A stretch of DNA of 41,030 nucleotides from Muribaculaceae bacterium (GCA_016290325.1 JAEETL010000024.1:1-41030), one strand, 5' to 3'. Positions 13,033-22,548 are shown, counted from the first letter of the stretch. A program made the numbers and translations. The notes: generated from the sequence alone by a model not told the origin.

Positions 13033-15111
13033 TCATTCTTTTGTATTAAAGTTCTTCTTGACAAGCTTCACCAGGCGTGCCGGAGTCGAATCTGCAGGAT
13101 ACTCGGTAAAAGGCAGCACAGTGTGGCAACCATTCTTAAAGTCGCTGCAGCCAAATGCGGTTCGCCCCTTAACAAGGTGCCCTTTTCCGCACACAGGACA
13201 AGGTATTTCTTCAATACTATTCAGGCGTTTACGCTGTTTCTTGGGACCTTTGCTCTCTTTATCTGTTGGAGATTTAGGCTTAACGGGCTTTCCTTGCTCT
13301 ATCGCAATGCTGCCACTGCTGTTGTCACGCAGCACATTAAGAACAATTTCACCAATCATCTGCTTAAGTTCATCGATGAATTGCGAGGCACTGAACTCAC
13401 CACGTTCTATCATTCTTAATTTCTTTTCCCATAGACCTGTAAGTGCGGCGCTTTTAAGCAAAGGTTCATGTATTGTGTCAATAAGCTGAATGCCTGCTTG
13501 GGTTGGTGCCAAACTCTTGCGCTCCTTGCGGATATAGCGACGCTTGAACAGCGTCTCGATAATGGCTGCACGGGTTGATGGACGGCCGATGCCGTTTTCC
13601 TTCATCGCGTCTCGCAACTCTTCATCATCAACGGTCTTGCCGGCCGTCTCCATTGCGCGCAGCAGGGTACCCTCGGTGTAAGGCTTGGGCGGTTGAGTGG
13701 TGCGTTTAAGCACTGACGGCTCGTGGGGGCCGCTTTCGCCTTTCTCGAAATGCGGCATTACGCCATTATCCTCGTCATCAGCCTTTTGCTTCTCGTCATC
13801 CTCGCTCTTATCACCGGGTTTATTGTATAGTTCCCGCCATCCAGCCTTAAGGATTTCCTTTCCTGTCGCCTTGAAACCATATTCCCCCACCTCGGCCATC
13901 ACAGTGGTTGTATTAAACTCACAGTCAGGATAAAACGCAGCGATAAAACGGACAGCAATAAGGTGATATACCCGCTTCTCCTCAGGTGTCATAGCTACGG
14001 TGGCAGGGTTTACATTGGTAGGGATAATCGCATGGTGGTCGGTCACCTTGCTATTGTCAAACACCTTTTTGCTCTTGGGTAACTTACTGAGCGCCAGAAC
14101 AGGAGCGGTCAGGTTAGCATACGGCACCATCGCCTGCATGATCCCAGGCACTTGAGGATAAATGTCGTCGCTCAGGTAGATCGTGTCAACACGAGGATAG
14201 GTTGTCGCCTTTTTCTCATATAGCGACTGGATGGTCTTGAGAGCATCGTCAGCCGACATACCGAACTTTTTATTGCACTCTACCTGAAGGCTAGTGAGGT
14301 CAAACAAACGTGGCGGCGCCTCACGTCCTTTCTTGGTCTCGACCGAAGTGACCGTGAGCGGCAACTGCTTTATTTTCTCAACGATATCGTTGGCCTCGCC
14401 CTCGGTTTTAAAACGCCCTCGGGTACTGTTGAACGTCACACTACGGTATTTGGTCTTGAGTTCCCAGTAGTTCTCAGGGACAAAATTATCGATTTCGCGT
14501 TGGCGTACTACAATCATAGCTAGCGTTGGCGTCTGCACCCTACCCACCGATAGCACGTCGCGCGATCGAGAATATTTTAATGTGTACAAGCGGGTGGCGT
14601 TCATACCCAAGATCCAGTCACCTATCGCACGCGATAAGCCAGCAAAGTACAGATTATCAAAGTCTTTAGCATCCCTTAACTGGTCGAAACCCTTGCGAAT
14701 ACTCTCATCGGTCAAGGACGATATCCACAGGCGTTTGACAGGCTTGCCACACTGGGCCTTTTGATAAACCCAGCGCTGGATGAGTTCGCCCTCCTGACCC
14801 GCATCACCGCAGTTAATCACTTCATCGGCTGTTGATATCAAACTCTGGATAACCTTAAACTGTTGCTCGACACCTTTATCGTCTTTTAGCTTAATACCAA
14901 ATCGTTGCGGTATCATAGGTAGTTGCCCTAGACTCCACCATTTCCACTGGTCAGTATAGTCGTTAGGCTCCTTAAGCTCGCACAGGTGTCCGAAAGTCCA
15001 TGTGACCTGATAGCCATTGCCCTCAAAGTAGCCTTCGTGCCTGTCGTTGGCACCAAGCAATCGGGCAATATCGCGCGCCACGCTGGGTTTCTCAGTTACA
15101 CAGACTTTCAT
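13033..15111 (-). CDS. topB: DNA topoisomerase III
   Basis: This 692-residue type IA topoisomerase starts with the Toprim domain (MKVCVTEKPSVARDIARLLG; CGDAGQEGELIQRW with the acidic metal-binding residues at about 102-110). SVGRVQTPTLAMI lies at 188-200. The catalytic tyrosine is Y312 in YPRVDTIYLSDD. GIGRPSTRAAIIETL follows in the gate region. A four-cysteine zinc finger (CPVCGKGHL...FGCSDFKNGC) lies near the C-terminus. It relaxes and decatenates DNA through a transient 5'-phosphotyrosine link and partners functionally with RecQ. It follows mazG by 78 bases, which hold a heptamer repeat, and precedes the Cys-rich peptide by 7. Confidence 0.95.
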   Translation of the reverse strand: MKVCVTEKPSVARDIARLLGANDRHEGYFEGNGYQVTWTFGHLCELKEPNDYTDQWKWWSLGQLPMIPQRFGIKLKDDKGVEQQFKVIQSLISTADEVINCGDAGQEGELIQRWVYQKAQCGKPVKRLWISSLTDESIRKGFDQLRDAKDFDNLYFAGLSRAIGDWILGMNATRLYTLKYSRSRDVLSVGRVQTPTLAMIVVRQREIDNFVPENYWELKTKYRSVTFNSTRGRFKTEGEANDIVEKIKQLPLTVTSVETKKGREAPPRLFDLTSLQVECNKKFGMSADDALKTIQSLYEKKATTYPRVDTIYLSDDIYPQVPGIMQAMVPYANLTAPVLALSKLPKSKKVFDNSKVTDHHAIIPTNVNPATVAMTPEEKRVYHLIAVRFIAAFYPDCEFNTTTVMAEVGEYGFKATGKEILKAGWRELYNKPGDKSEDDEKQKADDEDNGVMPHFEKGESGPHEPSVLKRTTQPPKPYTEGTLLRAMETAGKTVDDEELRDAMKENGIGRPSTRAAIIETLFKRRYIRKERKSLAPTQAGIQLIDTIHEPLLKSAALTGLWEKKLRMIERGEFSASQFIDELKQMIGEIVLNVLRDNSSGSIAIEQGKPVKPKSPTDKESKGPKKQRKRLNSIEEIPCPVCGKGHLVKGRTAFGCSDFKNGCHTVLPFTEYPADSTPARLVKLVKKNFNTKE

Positions 15112-15113
15112 CT

Positions 15114-15141
15114 AGTTAATAGTTAAGAGTTAACAGTTATT
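15114..15141. repeat. Four tandem AGTTAAN heptamers before topB
   Basis: Units AGTTAAT, AGTTAAG, AGTTAAC and AGTTATT follow each other without gaps, ending 2 bases before the topB start codon on the minus strand. The exact 7-base period is shared by repeats at 8220-8240 and 24074-24168. Confidence 0.7.
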
Positions 15142-15189
15142 TGGTTGCTAGTTTGTTATTTGTATAAAATTAAAGTGATTATTTAATTT

Positions 15190-15987
15190 TTATTCGCCAA
15201 GGTGCTGTGCTTTAGCCTCGTTCCAAAGCTCGTCCATCTCGGCTAGGGTCAGTTCATTGACGTGGCGGCCTTGCTCGTTGGCTTTCTGCTCAATGTAGTT
15301 AAAGCGGGCAATGAATTTGCGGTTGGTGCGCTCCAATGCGTTGTCGGGCCTCACGCCATAGAGGCGTGCAGCATTGACCAGCGAGAAAAACAGGTCGCCG
15401 AATTCCTTCTCGCGATCGGCCATATCGTTTCCACGTAGCTCAGCCTCAACCTCATTGAGTTCTTCCTTGACCTTGTCCCACACATCCTCGCGATTCTGCC
15501 AATCGAAACCGACATTAGCGGCCTTCTCCTGGACGCGCTCTGCCTTGATGAGTGAAGGCAGACTGCGCGGCACACCGCTAAGTACCATCTTATTACCGTC
15601 TTTCTCACTCATCTTGATCAGTTCCCAATTCTTGAGCACTTGAGCGGCAGTGTCGGCCTTCTCGTCGCCAAAGACGTGTGGATGACGGTAGATGAGTTTC
15701 TCGCACAGAGCGTCGCACACATCAGCGATATCGAATTTGCCCTTCTCATCGCCGATCTTGGCATAAAAGACAATGTGAAGCAGCACATCGCCCAATTCCT
15801 TACGGATTTTATCGTCGTCCTCGCCCATGATGGCGTCGGCAAGTTCCATGGTTTCCTCAATCGTGTTGGGGCGCAGGCTCTCGTTGGTTTGCTTGCGGTC
15901 CCAGGGGCACTTCACGCGCAGCTCGTCCAAAATATCGAGCAGTCGTCCAAAGGCCTCCAATTTCTTCTCTCTGCTGTTGTTAGGCAT
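15190..15987 (-). CDS. mazG: Nucleoside triphosphate pyrophosphohydrolase MazG
   Basis: The 265-residue protein has two MazG helical domains. The first carries KCPWDRKQTNESLRPNTIEE, the metal-binding E44, E45 and E48 and then E64-x-x-D67 (ELGDVLLH). The second carries KVKEELNEVEAEL and EKEFGDLFFSLVN. MazG cleaves NTPs and dNTPs to the monophosphate and pyrophosphate, removing abnormal nucleotides and modulating ppGpp-linked stress. It is upstream of topB and likely co-transcribed with it. A TAATTTTG box at 16027-16020 supplies a likely promoter. Confidence 0.93.
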   Translation of the reverse strand: MPNNSREKKLEAFGRLLDILDELRVKCPWDRKQTNESLRPNTIEETMELADAIMGEDDDKIRKELGDVLLHIVFYAKIGDEKGKFDIADVCDALCEKLIYRHPHVFGDEKADTAAQVLKNWELIKMSEKDGNKMVLSGVPRSLPSLIKAERVQEKAANVGFDWQNREDVWDKVKEELNEVEAELRGNDMADREKEFGDLFFSLVNAARLYGVRPDNALERTNRKFIARFNYIEQKANEQGRHVNELTLAEMDELWNEAKAQHLGE

Positions 15988-16019
15988 GATTACAATTTGA
16001 TTATTATCGTTTCAATCCA

Positions 16020-16058
16020 CAAAATTACTCATTTTTTTTGAAAAATATAGTACTTTTG
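16020..16058. promoter_or_regulatory. Divergent promoter boxes of mazG and the sialidase-like gene
   Basis: On the minus strand TAATTTTG (16027-16020) faces mazG, whose start is 33 bases away. On the plus strand TACTTTTG (16051-16058) ends only 4 bases before the sialidase-like ATG at 16063. Neither has a good -33 box. The gap between the two genes is 75 bases. Confidence 0.5.
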
Positions 16059-16062
16059 CCGT

Positions 16063-17124
16063 ATGAGTAAAATCAAGCTGATACTATTGGGACTTCTACT
16101 GGGAATAGGAGGATGCGTTGAAGCCCAAATCCTCTGCAAGGAGTTTGTATACGAACCTCATTCATTCCCATCGTGTCATGCCTCGACCATCGCGTGCCTG
16201 CAGAACGGCGACCTGGTGACGGCATTCTTTGGCGGTTCCTATGAGGGAAGCCCTGATGTGTGCATCTGGGTTTGCCGCAAGACAACAGGCAGTGACCACT
16301 GGACCGAACCGGTGATGGCTGCGGACGGTGTCATCAACGACACCCTGCGCAAGGCATGCTACAATCCCGTGCTGTACCAAATGCCGGACGGCGAGCTGTG
16401 GCTATTCTTCAAGATCGGCTCCTGTGTGGCAGACTGGAGCGGATGGCAGACCCGTTCCAGTGACAACGGCGTTACCTGGAGCCCACGCGAACCGCTGCCT
16501 GACGGCTTCCTGGGGCCCATCAAGAACAAACCTGAACTCATCGGCAACCGCCTCCTGTGTCCCTCCAGCACTGAGAGTGACGGTTGGAAAATCCATTTTG
16601 AAACATACGACCTTGACACCCATCGTTGGCACAAGACTTCCGACATTGAGGCAGAGCTGGCCCCGTCGTTGCAAGAGCCTGGAAAGGTCACGCCTATCGG
16701 CGCCATCCAGCCGTCCATCATCAGGCTTGCCGACGGAACGCTGCAAGTGTTGTGCCGCACCCAGAACGGCAAACTCGCCACATCTTATTCCCATGACAAT
16801 GGAGAGAGCTGGAGTCGCGTGGAACTGACCAACGTGCCCAACAACTGTTCTGGTACCGATGCCGTTACCGTCACCCCCACCCTGCATGCGCTCGTCTATA
16901 ATCCTGTACAATCAGAGTTGGGAGACTACCGTGACCCTCGCACACCGCTTGATGTAGCAACAAGCATGGACGGCATCTATTGGAACAAGCTCGTCACCCT
17001 TGACCATGAGCCCGGAAGCGAGTTTTCTTACCCTGCCGTCGTCGTCGACCCCCGTGACAGCACCTTGCACATCACTTATACCTGGAAACGCCAGCGCATC
17101 GTCTATGCCCACGTGAAACCTTGA
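16063..17124 (+). CDS. Secreted sialidase-fold (BNR-repeat) glycoside hydrolase-like protein
   Basis: The 353-residue protein begins with a signal peptide (KIKLILLGLLLGIGGCVEAQ). The cysteine in GGC may be a lipobox, or cleavage may follow VEA. The mature part has the features of the BNR_2 beta-propeller family: FVYEPHSFPSCHASTIACLQNGDLVTAFFGG, then Asp-box-like motifs such as SSDNGVTWSPREPL and SHDNGESWSRVEL, and a conserved PIKNKPEL. Such proteins act outside the cell or in the periplasm on glycans. True sialidase activity is not shown, and some relatives act on other sugars. The start is set by the signal peptide. The next gene encodes a porin, but it has its own promoter. Confidence 0.75.
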   Translation: MSKIKLILLGLLLGIGGCVEAQILCKEFVYEPHSFPSCHASTIACLQNGDLVTAFFGGSYEGSPDVCIWVCRKTTGSDHWTEPVMAADGVINDTLRKACYNPVLYQMPDGELWLFFKIGSCVADWSGWQTRSSDNGVTWSPREPLPDGFLGPIKNKPELIGNRLLCPSSTESDGWKIHFETYDLDTHRWHKTSDIEAELAPSLQEPGKVTPIGAIQPSIIRLADGTLQVLCRTQNGKLATSYSHDNGESWSRVELTNVPNNCSGTDAVTVTPTLHALVYNPVQSELGDYRDPRTPLDVATSMDGIYWNKLVTLDHEPGSEFSYPAVVVDPRDSTLHITYTWKRQRIVYAHVKP

Positions 17125-17145
17125 ACTCAAAACAAGGGGGTTTTC

Positions 17146-17177
17146 TTTGGTGGAAGCATACTTTTACAGTAATTTTG
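17146..17177 (+). promoter_or_regulatory. Promoter of the porin gene
   Basis: TTTG (17146-17149), a 20-base spacer and TAATTTTG (17170-17177) match the consensus. The chosen start codon is at 17213, giving a leader of about 30 bases. Confidence 0.75.
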
Positions 17178-17212
17178 CAGCCAATTTTAAAAACCATATC
17201 ACGAAAACTATA

Positions 17213-18424
17213 ATGACAAGAAAAACGCTGCTACTCTTCTTGTGTGCTACACTATTGGGAATCAATGCCATGGCACAAGGCAATAATACCCGCATGGGTG
17301 GTGATGACAATGATGACACCGAATCGCTTGCCGAGCGCATCTTCAATCTGGAGAAGAAAACCGACGCTTTCAACTTCCATATCAATTTCGCGTCAAGCCT
17401 GATGGCCGAGGACGCTAATCATGGCGAGTGGGATTCGAGGTTCATCTGCCGTGACCTGCGCCTGGACATCAAGGGCGACATCACGCCCAAGGTGTACTAC
17501 CGCATTCGTCACTGTCTAAACAAAAGCCAGGAGGCAAAAGGCCTAGACTATCTCGCCAAAGCAACCGACATCATGATGGTGGGCTATCGTCCCAGCAGCA
17601 AGGTGGATATTGCCGCCGGCAAGCTCTGCCAGATTTGGGGTGGATTCGAGTACGACCAGAACCCCATGGAAATCTACCGTTACAGCGACATGGTTGAAAT
17701 GATGGACATCTTCATGACCGGTGCGATGGTGAGCTACCGCCCCGTGCCCAGCCAGGAAATCGCTTTTCAGATAACCAACAGCTATAACGGCTCGTTTACC
17801 GAGGAATTAGGCGAAGACCCGCAGATTGTCACCAGCGACCTTCAGCGCCCCGAGAAACTGAGCCGCAGCCGAGCCCCATTCACCTATATCATTAACTGGA
17901 ACGGCAACTTACTGAAGAACCAGTTGCAGACCCGCTGGGCGTGGGGTATCCAGACTCAGGCTAAGCACAAGTACTCGCGCATGATTACACTGGGTCAACA
18001 GCTAAACTTGCCTAATTACCAGCTGTATTTCGACTACTTCGGCGAATGGGACGATGTGGACCGCCTCCACTTTGCCACGACCGACCTGCAGGACAAGATT
18101 GCACCGGGTTCCACCCATCTGGGCAAGGTGCATAGCCACACCTTCATCGCCAAGATGAACTGGCAGTTTGCCCCCAAATGGAACCTGATGCTCAAGGGCA
18201 CTTACGAGACGACTAGCGTTGCCAAAATTGACGACCTGCACAATTATCGCAAGTCCATTGGTTATCTGGGCAGCATCGAGTACTGGCCCGTTCCAAAACA
18301 TGACTTCCGCGTGTTCCTGGCCTATCTGGGTCACAAGTATAATTTCAACAAGGCATGCGGCCTAGAGGACTACAATACCAATCGCGTGGAACTGGGCATC
18401 ATGTATCGCATCAAGTGCTATTGA
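17213..18424 (+). CDS. Outer-membrane porin, OprO/OprP-like
   Basis: The 403-residue protein starts with a signal peptide (RKTLLLFLCATLLGINAMAQ). The rest alternates in short amphipathic strands with aromatic belts, as in beta-barrels: VYYRIRHCLNKSQE, MVGYRPSSKVDIAAGKLCQIWGGFEYD, FMTGAMVSYRP, and a final strand TNRVELGIMYRIKCY close to the terminus. This fits Bacteroidetes porins of the phosphate-selective porin family. Its solute is unknown. The ATG at 17213 is chosen because the longer frame would begin upstream of the promoter's transcript start. A terminator follows at 18497. Confidence 0.75.
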   Translation: MTRKTLLLFLCATLLGINAMAQGNNTRMGGDDNDDTESLAERIFNLEKKTDAFNFHINFASSLMAEDANHGEWDSRFICRDLRLDIKGDITPKVYYRIRHCLNKSQEAKGLDYLAKATDIMMVGYRPSSKVDIAAGKLCQIWGGFEYDQNPMEIYRYSDMVEMMDIFMTGAMVSYRPVPSQEIAFQITNSYNGSFTEELGEDPQIVTSDLQRPEKLSRSRAPFTYIINWNGNLLKNQLQTRWAWGIQTQAKHKYSRMITLGQQLNLPNYQLYFDYFGEWDDVDRLHFATTDLQDKIAPGSTHLGKVHSHTFIAKMNWQFAPKWNLMLKGTYETTSVAKIDDLHNYRKSIGYLGSIEYWPVPKHDFRVFLAYLGHKYNFNKACGLEDYNTNRVELGIMYRIKCY

Positions 18425-18496
18425 CGGGCTGCAAAATGGTGGCAGAGCGACGTCCATTTAGCAAAGCTGCTATCATGGTTGAAAAACGTACCATAG

Positions 18497-18526
18497 GGGC
18501 TGCCGCGAATATGCGACAGCCCTTTT
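18497..18526 (+). terminator. Terminator after the porin gene
   Basis: GGGCTG-C-CGC pairs with GCG-A-CAGCCC around a 6-base loop (one mismatch) and is followed by TTTTATTG. Confidence 0.75.
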
Positions 18527-18603
18527 ATTGTCACCGAAATGGGTTAAACTCGGGTTTTAATAATTATTTTGAGTTATAATTTTATAATGTGAGGAATTTA
18601 CCC

Positions 18604-18611
18604 TACTTTTG
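18604..18611 (+). promoter_or_regulatory. Promoter -7 box of the glycine-cleavage locus
   Basis: TACTTTTG matches TAnnTTTG and lies 21 bases before the lplA start. The -33 region is only TTT. No glycine riboswitch pattern is evident in the short upstream region. Confidence 0.55.
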
Positions 18612-18632
18612 TGGGAAGTTTAGAAAGACGTA

Positions 18633-19607
18633 ATGAAATACCTTAGTCTGCCTGACAACGCGACGCGTATCCTCCCTTTCTACCTTGCGATGGAGGAGTA
18701 TGCTGCACGTATCCTTGGAGAAGAGGATATCTTCTTCATGTGGCAGGTGGAACCCACTGTTATCTTTGGACGCAACCAACTGATGGACAATGAGGTGAAC
18801 GTCGATTACTGCCGTGAGCACGGCATCGCCTTTTATCGTCGCCGCAGCGGTGGCGGGTGTGTGTATGCCGACAAGGACAACATCATGTTCAGCTACATCA
18901 CGCGCAGCGATGAGGTACAAACGACTTTCTCGACCTACACGAGCGCTGTCGCCACCATGCTTCGCGGACTGGGGCTCAACGCCACTGCTAGTGACCGCAA
19001 CGATGTGCTTATCGACGGCCGTAAGGTGAGCGGTAACGCTTTCTACCACATTCCCGGCCGCAGCATCGTCCACGGCACTATGCTCTTTGACACCAATATG
19101 GAGCACATGCTCAACGCCATCACCCCGTCTCGGGAAAAGCTGACCAGCAAAGGTGTGGAGTCGGTGCGCAGTCACATCACCGTGTTGAGCGAGCACCTGA
19201 CGATGGACATCGAAGCGTTTAAGCACCACGTGCGTGAAACGCTGTGTGACGGCGAGATCCAGCTCACCGAAACCGATGTCGCAGAAATCGAGCGCTTGAC
19301 CCTACCCTACCTGGAGCCATCGTTCCTGGTGGGCAATAATCCCAAGTGCGAGATTGTCAAGGGAGGCCGCATCGAGGGCGTGGGCAGCATCTACATGAGT
19401 ATCACACTCAAGGGCGATATCATCCGTGACCTGTACCTGTCAGGTGATTTTCTGCCCCTGTGTGATGCACGCGAGAAGTTGCTCGGCAAGCTGCAAGGTG
19501 CTAATCTCACCGAAGCCTCGCTCCAAGCGGCTCTAGACGGCAGCGACGTGGGGCAATGGATAATGAATTTGAATAACAAACAATTTATATCTCTTTTAAC
19601 CAATTAA
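18633..19607 (+). CDS. lplA: Lipoate-protein ligase A
   Basis: The 324-residue enzyme activates lipoate with ATP and attaches it to a carrier-protein lysine. The lipoate/ATP-binding loop RRSGGGCVYAD is at 70-80. The catalytic lysine region is DGRKVSGNAFY, with K131. HGTMLFDTNM follows, which is typical of the family. The C-terminal part contains the small accessory domain. It precedes gcvT by 14 bases in one operon, and the window's only evident lipoyl acceptor is GcvH, so GcvH is its likely target. Confidence 0.9.
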   Translation: MKYLSLPDNATRILPFYLAMEEYAARILGEEDIFFMWQVEPTVIFGRNQLMDNEVNVDYCREHGIAFYRRRSGGGCVYADKDNIMFSYITRSDEVQTTFSTYTSAVATMLRGLGLNATASDRNDVLIDGRKVSGNAFYHIPGRSIVHGTMLFDTNMEHMLNAITPSREKLTSKGVESVRSHITVLSEHLTMDIEAFKHHVRETLCDGEIQLTETDVAEIERLTLPYLEPSFLVGNNPKCEIVKGGRIEGVGSIYMSITLKGDIIRDLYLSGDFLPLCDAREKLLGKLQGANLTEASLQAALDGSDVGQWIMNLNNKQFISLLTN

Positions 19608-19621
19608 AAACCATTAAAACT

Positions 19622-20719
19622 GTGACAGAAGAAATCAAAGTAACCTGTCTGCATGACAGGCACGTGGCGCAAGGCGCTCTCATGTCCCCGTTCGCGGGTT
19701 ACGACATGCCCATCCAGTATGTAGATATCACCACCGAGCACAATGCAGTGCGTCAAAAGGTGGGTGTTTTTGACGTTTCGCACATGGGCGAGGTAGAAAT
19801 CACCGGCCCTGATGCCGCCAAATTCACCAACTACATCTTCACCAATGACATCAACACCATTAAGGCCGGCCAGATTCTCTACGGCATGATGCTATACCCC
19901 GACGGCGGTACTGTTGACGACCTGCTGGTTTATCGTGTTGATGATAACGACTTCTTCCTGGTCATCAACGCAGCCAACATCGACAAAGACGTTGCTTGGA
20001 TCATGGAGCAGGCAAAGAACTTCGACGTGAAGGTCGATCACCAGAGCGAGCAATACGGCCAGATCGCCGTTCAGGGTCCCGATGCCGAGAAGACCATGGG
20101 TACCGTGCTGAACATTGACACAACCGACCTGACGTTCTACACCTTCAAGAAACTGGAATATGACGGCAAGACCATCATCGTGAGCCGCACCGGTTACACC
20201 GGCGAGGACGGTTTTGAGGTATATGCCGATCCCGCTATCATCTGCAAGATGTGGGATATGCTCATGGAAGCTGGCGTACAGGCTTGCGGACTGGGTTGCC
20301 GCGACACCCTGCGCTTTGAGGCAGGTCTGCCGCTATATGGCGACGAGTTGACCGCCGAGATTTCACCCATCGCTGCCACCTTCGGCATGTTTGTGAAACT
20401 CGACAAGGAAGGCGGTTTCATTGGCCGCGATGCTTGCGCTCAGCAAAAGGCTGAAGGCACGCCCAAGAAACTCGTGGGTCTGGAGCTTGAAGGCAAGGCA
20501 ATTCCCCGCCATGGCTATGACGTGCTTGATGGCGAAACCGTTGTTGGCTACATCACTACCGGTTATCACAGCATCACGCTGGACAAGAGCGTGGCATTCG
20601 CGCTAGTTGACCGTGCTGTTGGTGCCCTAGGCAACACGTTGAACGTACGCATCCGCAAGAAAGTGTTCCCCGCTACTGTAGTGAAGAAACGTTTCTATAC
20701 GCCCAATTACAAGAAGTAA
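19622..20719 (+). CDS. gcvT: Glycine cleavage system T protein (aminomethyltransferase)
   Basis: The 365-residue T protein transfers the methylene group from the GcvH-bound aminomethyl to tetrahydrofolate, releasing ammonia. Family motifs are present: FDVSHMGEVEITG, the central FQGPDAEK-like IAVQGPDAEKTM, GYTGEDGFEVY and GLGCRDTLRFEAGLPLYGDEL. The start is GTG, 14 bases after lplA, because MTEEIKVTCLHDRHV is the family's N-terminus and no in-frame ATG precedes it. The gene is followed by gcvH after 62 bases. Confidence 0.95.
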   Translation: MTEEIKVTCLHDRHVAQGALMSPFAGYDMPIQYVDITTEHNAVRQKVGVFDVSHMGEVEITGPDAAKFTNYIFTNDINTIKAGQILYGMMLYPDGGTVDDLLVYRVDDNDFFLVINAANIDKDVAWIMEQAKNFDVKVDHQSEQYGQIAVQGPDAEKTMGTVLNIDTTDLTFYTFKKLEYDGKTIIVSRTGYTGEDGFEVYADPAIICKMWDMLMEAGVQACGLGCRDTLRFEAGLPLYGDELTAEISPIAATFGMFVKLDKEGGFIGRDACAQQKAEGTPKKLVGLELEGKAIPRHGYDVLDGETVVGYITTGYHSITLDKSVAFALVDRAVGALGNTLNVRIRKKVFPATVVKKRFYTPNYKK

Positions 20720-20781
20720 AAGATTAGCTTTTGAGAATTAAATAACAAACACAATATTAACTGATTAAAATTCTAAACACA

Positions 20782-21162
20782 ATGAGTAAGATTATTGACG
20801 GACTCTATTACATGGAGTCACATGAGTATGTAAAGGTAGAAGGCGACTTCGGTTTTATCGGTATCACTGACTATGCACAGCATGAGCTGGGCAACGTGGT
20901 TTATGTTGACATGCCCGAGGTTGACGACGAGGTAACCGCAGGTGAGGAGTTTGGTGCTGTTGAGAGCGTTAAGGCTGCCAGCGACCTGATGTCACCCGTT
21001 AGCGGCACCGTTGTTGAGGTAAACGAAGCCCTCGAGGACGAGCCTGGTCTGATCAACAAGGACGCCTTTGAGAACTGGATCATCAAGGTTGAACTCAGCG
21101 ACAAGAGCGAGCTCGACAACCTGATGGATGCTGCTGCCTACAAGGCCATGATTGGCGAGTAA
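20782..21162 (+). CDS. gcvH: Glycine cleavage system H protein
   Basis: The 126-residue lipoyl carrier shuttles the aminomethyl group between the P and T proteins and electrons to Lpd. The lipoylated lysine is K64 in GAVESVKAASD. The fold is the standard biotinyl/lipoyl barrel with ITDYAQHELGNVVYVDMPEV. Its length is as usual for the family. It lies between gcvT and gcvPA with short gaps. Confidence 0.96.
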   Translation: MSKIIDGLYYMESHEYVKVEGDFGFIGITDYAQHELGNVVYVDMPEVDDEVTAGEEFGAVESVKAASDLMSPVSGTVVEVNEALEDEPGLINKDAFENWIIKVELSDKSELDNLMDAAAYKAMIGE

Positions 21163-21201
21163 TTTTAAACTCACATTAATTAGACATCATTAAGACAAAT
21201 A

Positions 21202-22548
21202 ATGAGTTATAAGTTTTATCCGCACACCGACGAGGAGATGCGTGCCATGCTAGCCACGGCAGGCGTCAAATCGCTGGACGACCTCTATCAGGACGTGCCC
21301 CAGGAACTCCAGCTCAAGAAAGAGTATGAGTTGCCCGAGGCTATGAGCGAGATTGAAGTGCGCCGCTTCTTTGATGAACTAGGCATGGGAAACATCACCA
21401 TGCGCTCGTTCCTGGGAGCTGGCTACTATGACCACTACAGCCCCGCCGTCGTTCAAGACATCGTGGGCCGCAGTGAGTTCCTCACCGCCTATACCCCCTA
21501 TCAGGCTGAGATTTCGCAGGGTACCCTGCAATACATCTTTGAGTACCAGAGCATGATGGCCGAGCTGACCGGCATGGAGGTATCAAATGCCTCGATGTAT
21601 GACGGCACAACGGCTACTGCCGAGGCCATGATGATGGCTGTCTCAAATGCCAAGAAGCGCAACCGCGTCCTGGTAAGCGAGACCGTTAGCCCCTATGTCC
21701 TGCGCGTGTTGAAGACTTACGCCAAGTATCAGGGCATCCAAATTGACATGGTTCCCGCTAAGGGTGGCGTGATGGATCACGAGGCCCTCAAGGCTGAGGT
21801 CGAGAAGGACGATGTGGCTGGTGTCATCGTTGCTACGCCCAACTTCTACGGCATCCTCGAGGACTACACCGGTGTTGCCGACTTGTGCCACGAGCATAAG
21901 ACGCTGCTCATCATGCACTGTGTCGCTACCGCATTGAGCGTTGTCAAGAGCCCCGCCGAGTGGGGTGCTGACATCGCAGTGGGCGACGGCCAGAGCCTGG
22001 GTATCCCCTTGAATTATGGTGGTCCCTATGTTGGCTTCCTGTGCACGACTAAGAAGCTCATCCGCAAAATGCCGGGCCGCATCGTTGGTGCCACCAAGGA
22101 TGCTGACGGCAAGCGCGCGTTTGTGCTTACCCTGCAAGCTCGTGAGCAGCACATCCGCCGCGAGAAAGCCACAAGTAACATCTGCTCTAACCAGAGCCTG
22201 ATGGCGCTGTATGTGACCGTTTACATGGGTCTCATGGGCGCTAAGGGCCTGCGTGAAGTGAACGAGATCAGCTACAGCAACGCCCATTACCTGGCCGACA
22301 GCCTGGTTAAGACGGGATTGTTTGAGATGGCTTATCCTGACAAGCCTTTCCTCAACGAGTTTGCAGTGAAAACCAAGCTCAATATCGACGAGTTGCAGGA
22401 ATTCTGCGGTGAGCAGTACCTGCAATGCGGTCTCAAGATTGCCGATGACACGCTGTTGCTGGCAGTTACCGAGACCTATAGCCGCGAGGACTGTGATGAC
22501 CTGGTTGACGCATGTGTAACCTTTAACCAAGAACAGGAGGGCAAATAA
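21202..22548 (+). CDS. gcvPA: Glycine dehydrogenase (decarboxylating) subunit 1
   Basis: The 448-residue subunit is the N-terminal half of a split P protein. Typical segments are YTPYQAEISQGTLQYIFEYQ, GMEVSNASMYDGTTATAEA and the region AVGDGQSLGIPLNYGGPYVGF. It forms a heterotetramer with GcvPB and releases CO2 from glycine. It starts 39 bases after gcvH, and its stop is only 3 bases before gcvPB. Confidence 0.95.
   Translation: MSYKFYPHTDEEMRAMLATAGVKSLDDLYQDVPQELQLKKEYELPEAMSEIEVRRFFDELGMGNITMRSFLGAGYYDHYSPAVVQDIVGRSEFLTAYTPYQAEISQGTLQYIFEYQSMMAELTGMEVSNASMYDGTTATAEAMMMAVSNAKKRNRVLVSETVSPYVLRVLKTYAKYQGIQIDMVPAKGGVMDHEALKAEVEKDDVAGVIVATPNFYGILEDYTGVADLCHEHKTLLIMHCVATALSVVKSPAEWGADIAVGDGQSLGIPLNYGGPYVGFLCTTKKLIRKMPGRIVGATKDADGKRAFVLTLQAREQHIRREKATSNICSNQSLMALYVTVYMGLMGAKGLREVNEISYSNAHYLADSLVKTGLFEMAYPDKPFLNEFAVKTKLNIDELQEFCGEQYLQCGLKIADDTLLLAVTETYSREDCDDLVDACVTFNQEQEGK

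Noticed and set aside
16063..17124. Firm naming as a sialidase
   Set aside because: The Asp-box propeller fold is shared by enzymes with other specificities, and I cannot confirm the arginine triad by reading alone.
18527..18632. Glycine riboswitch before the glycine-cleavage locus
   Set aside because: The gap between the porin terminator and the promoter box is short and AT-rich, and the leader after the box is only about 20 bases, too short for the aptamer.
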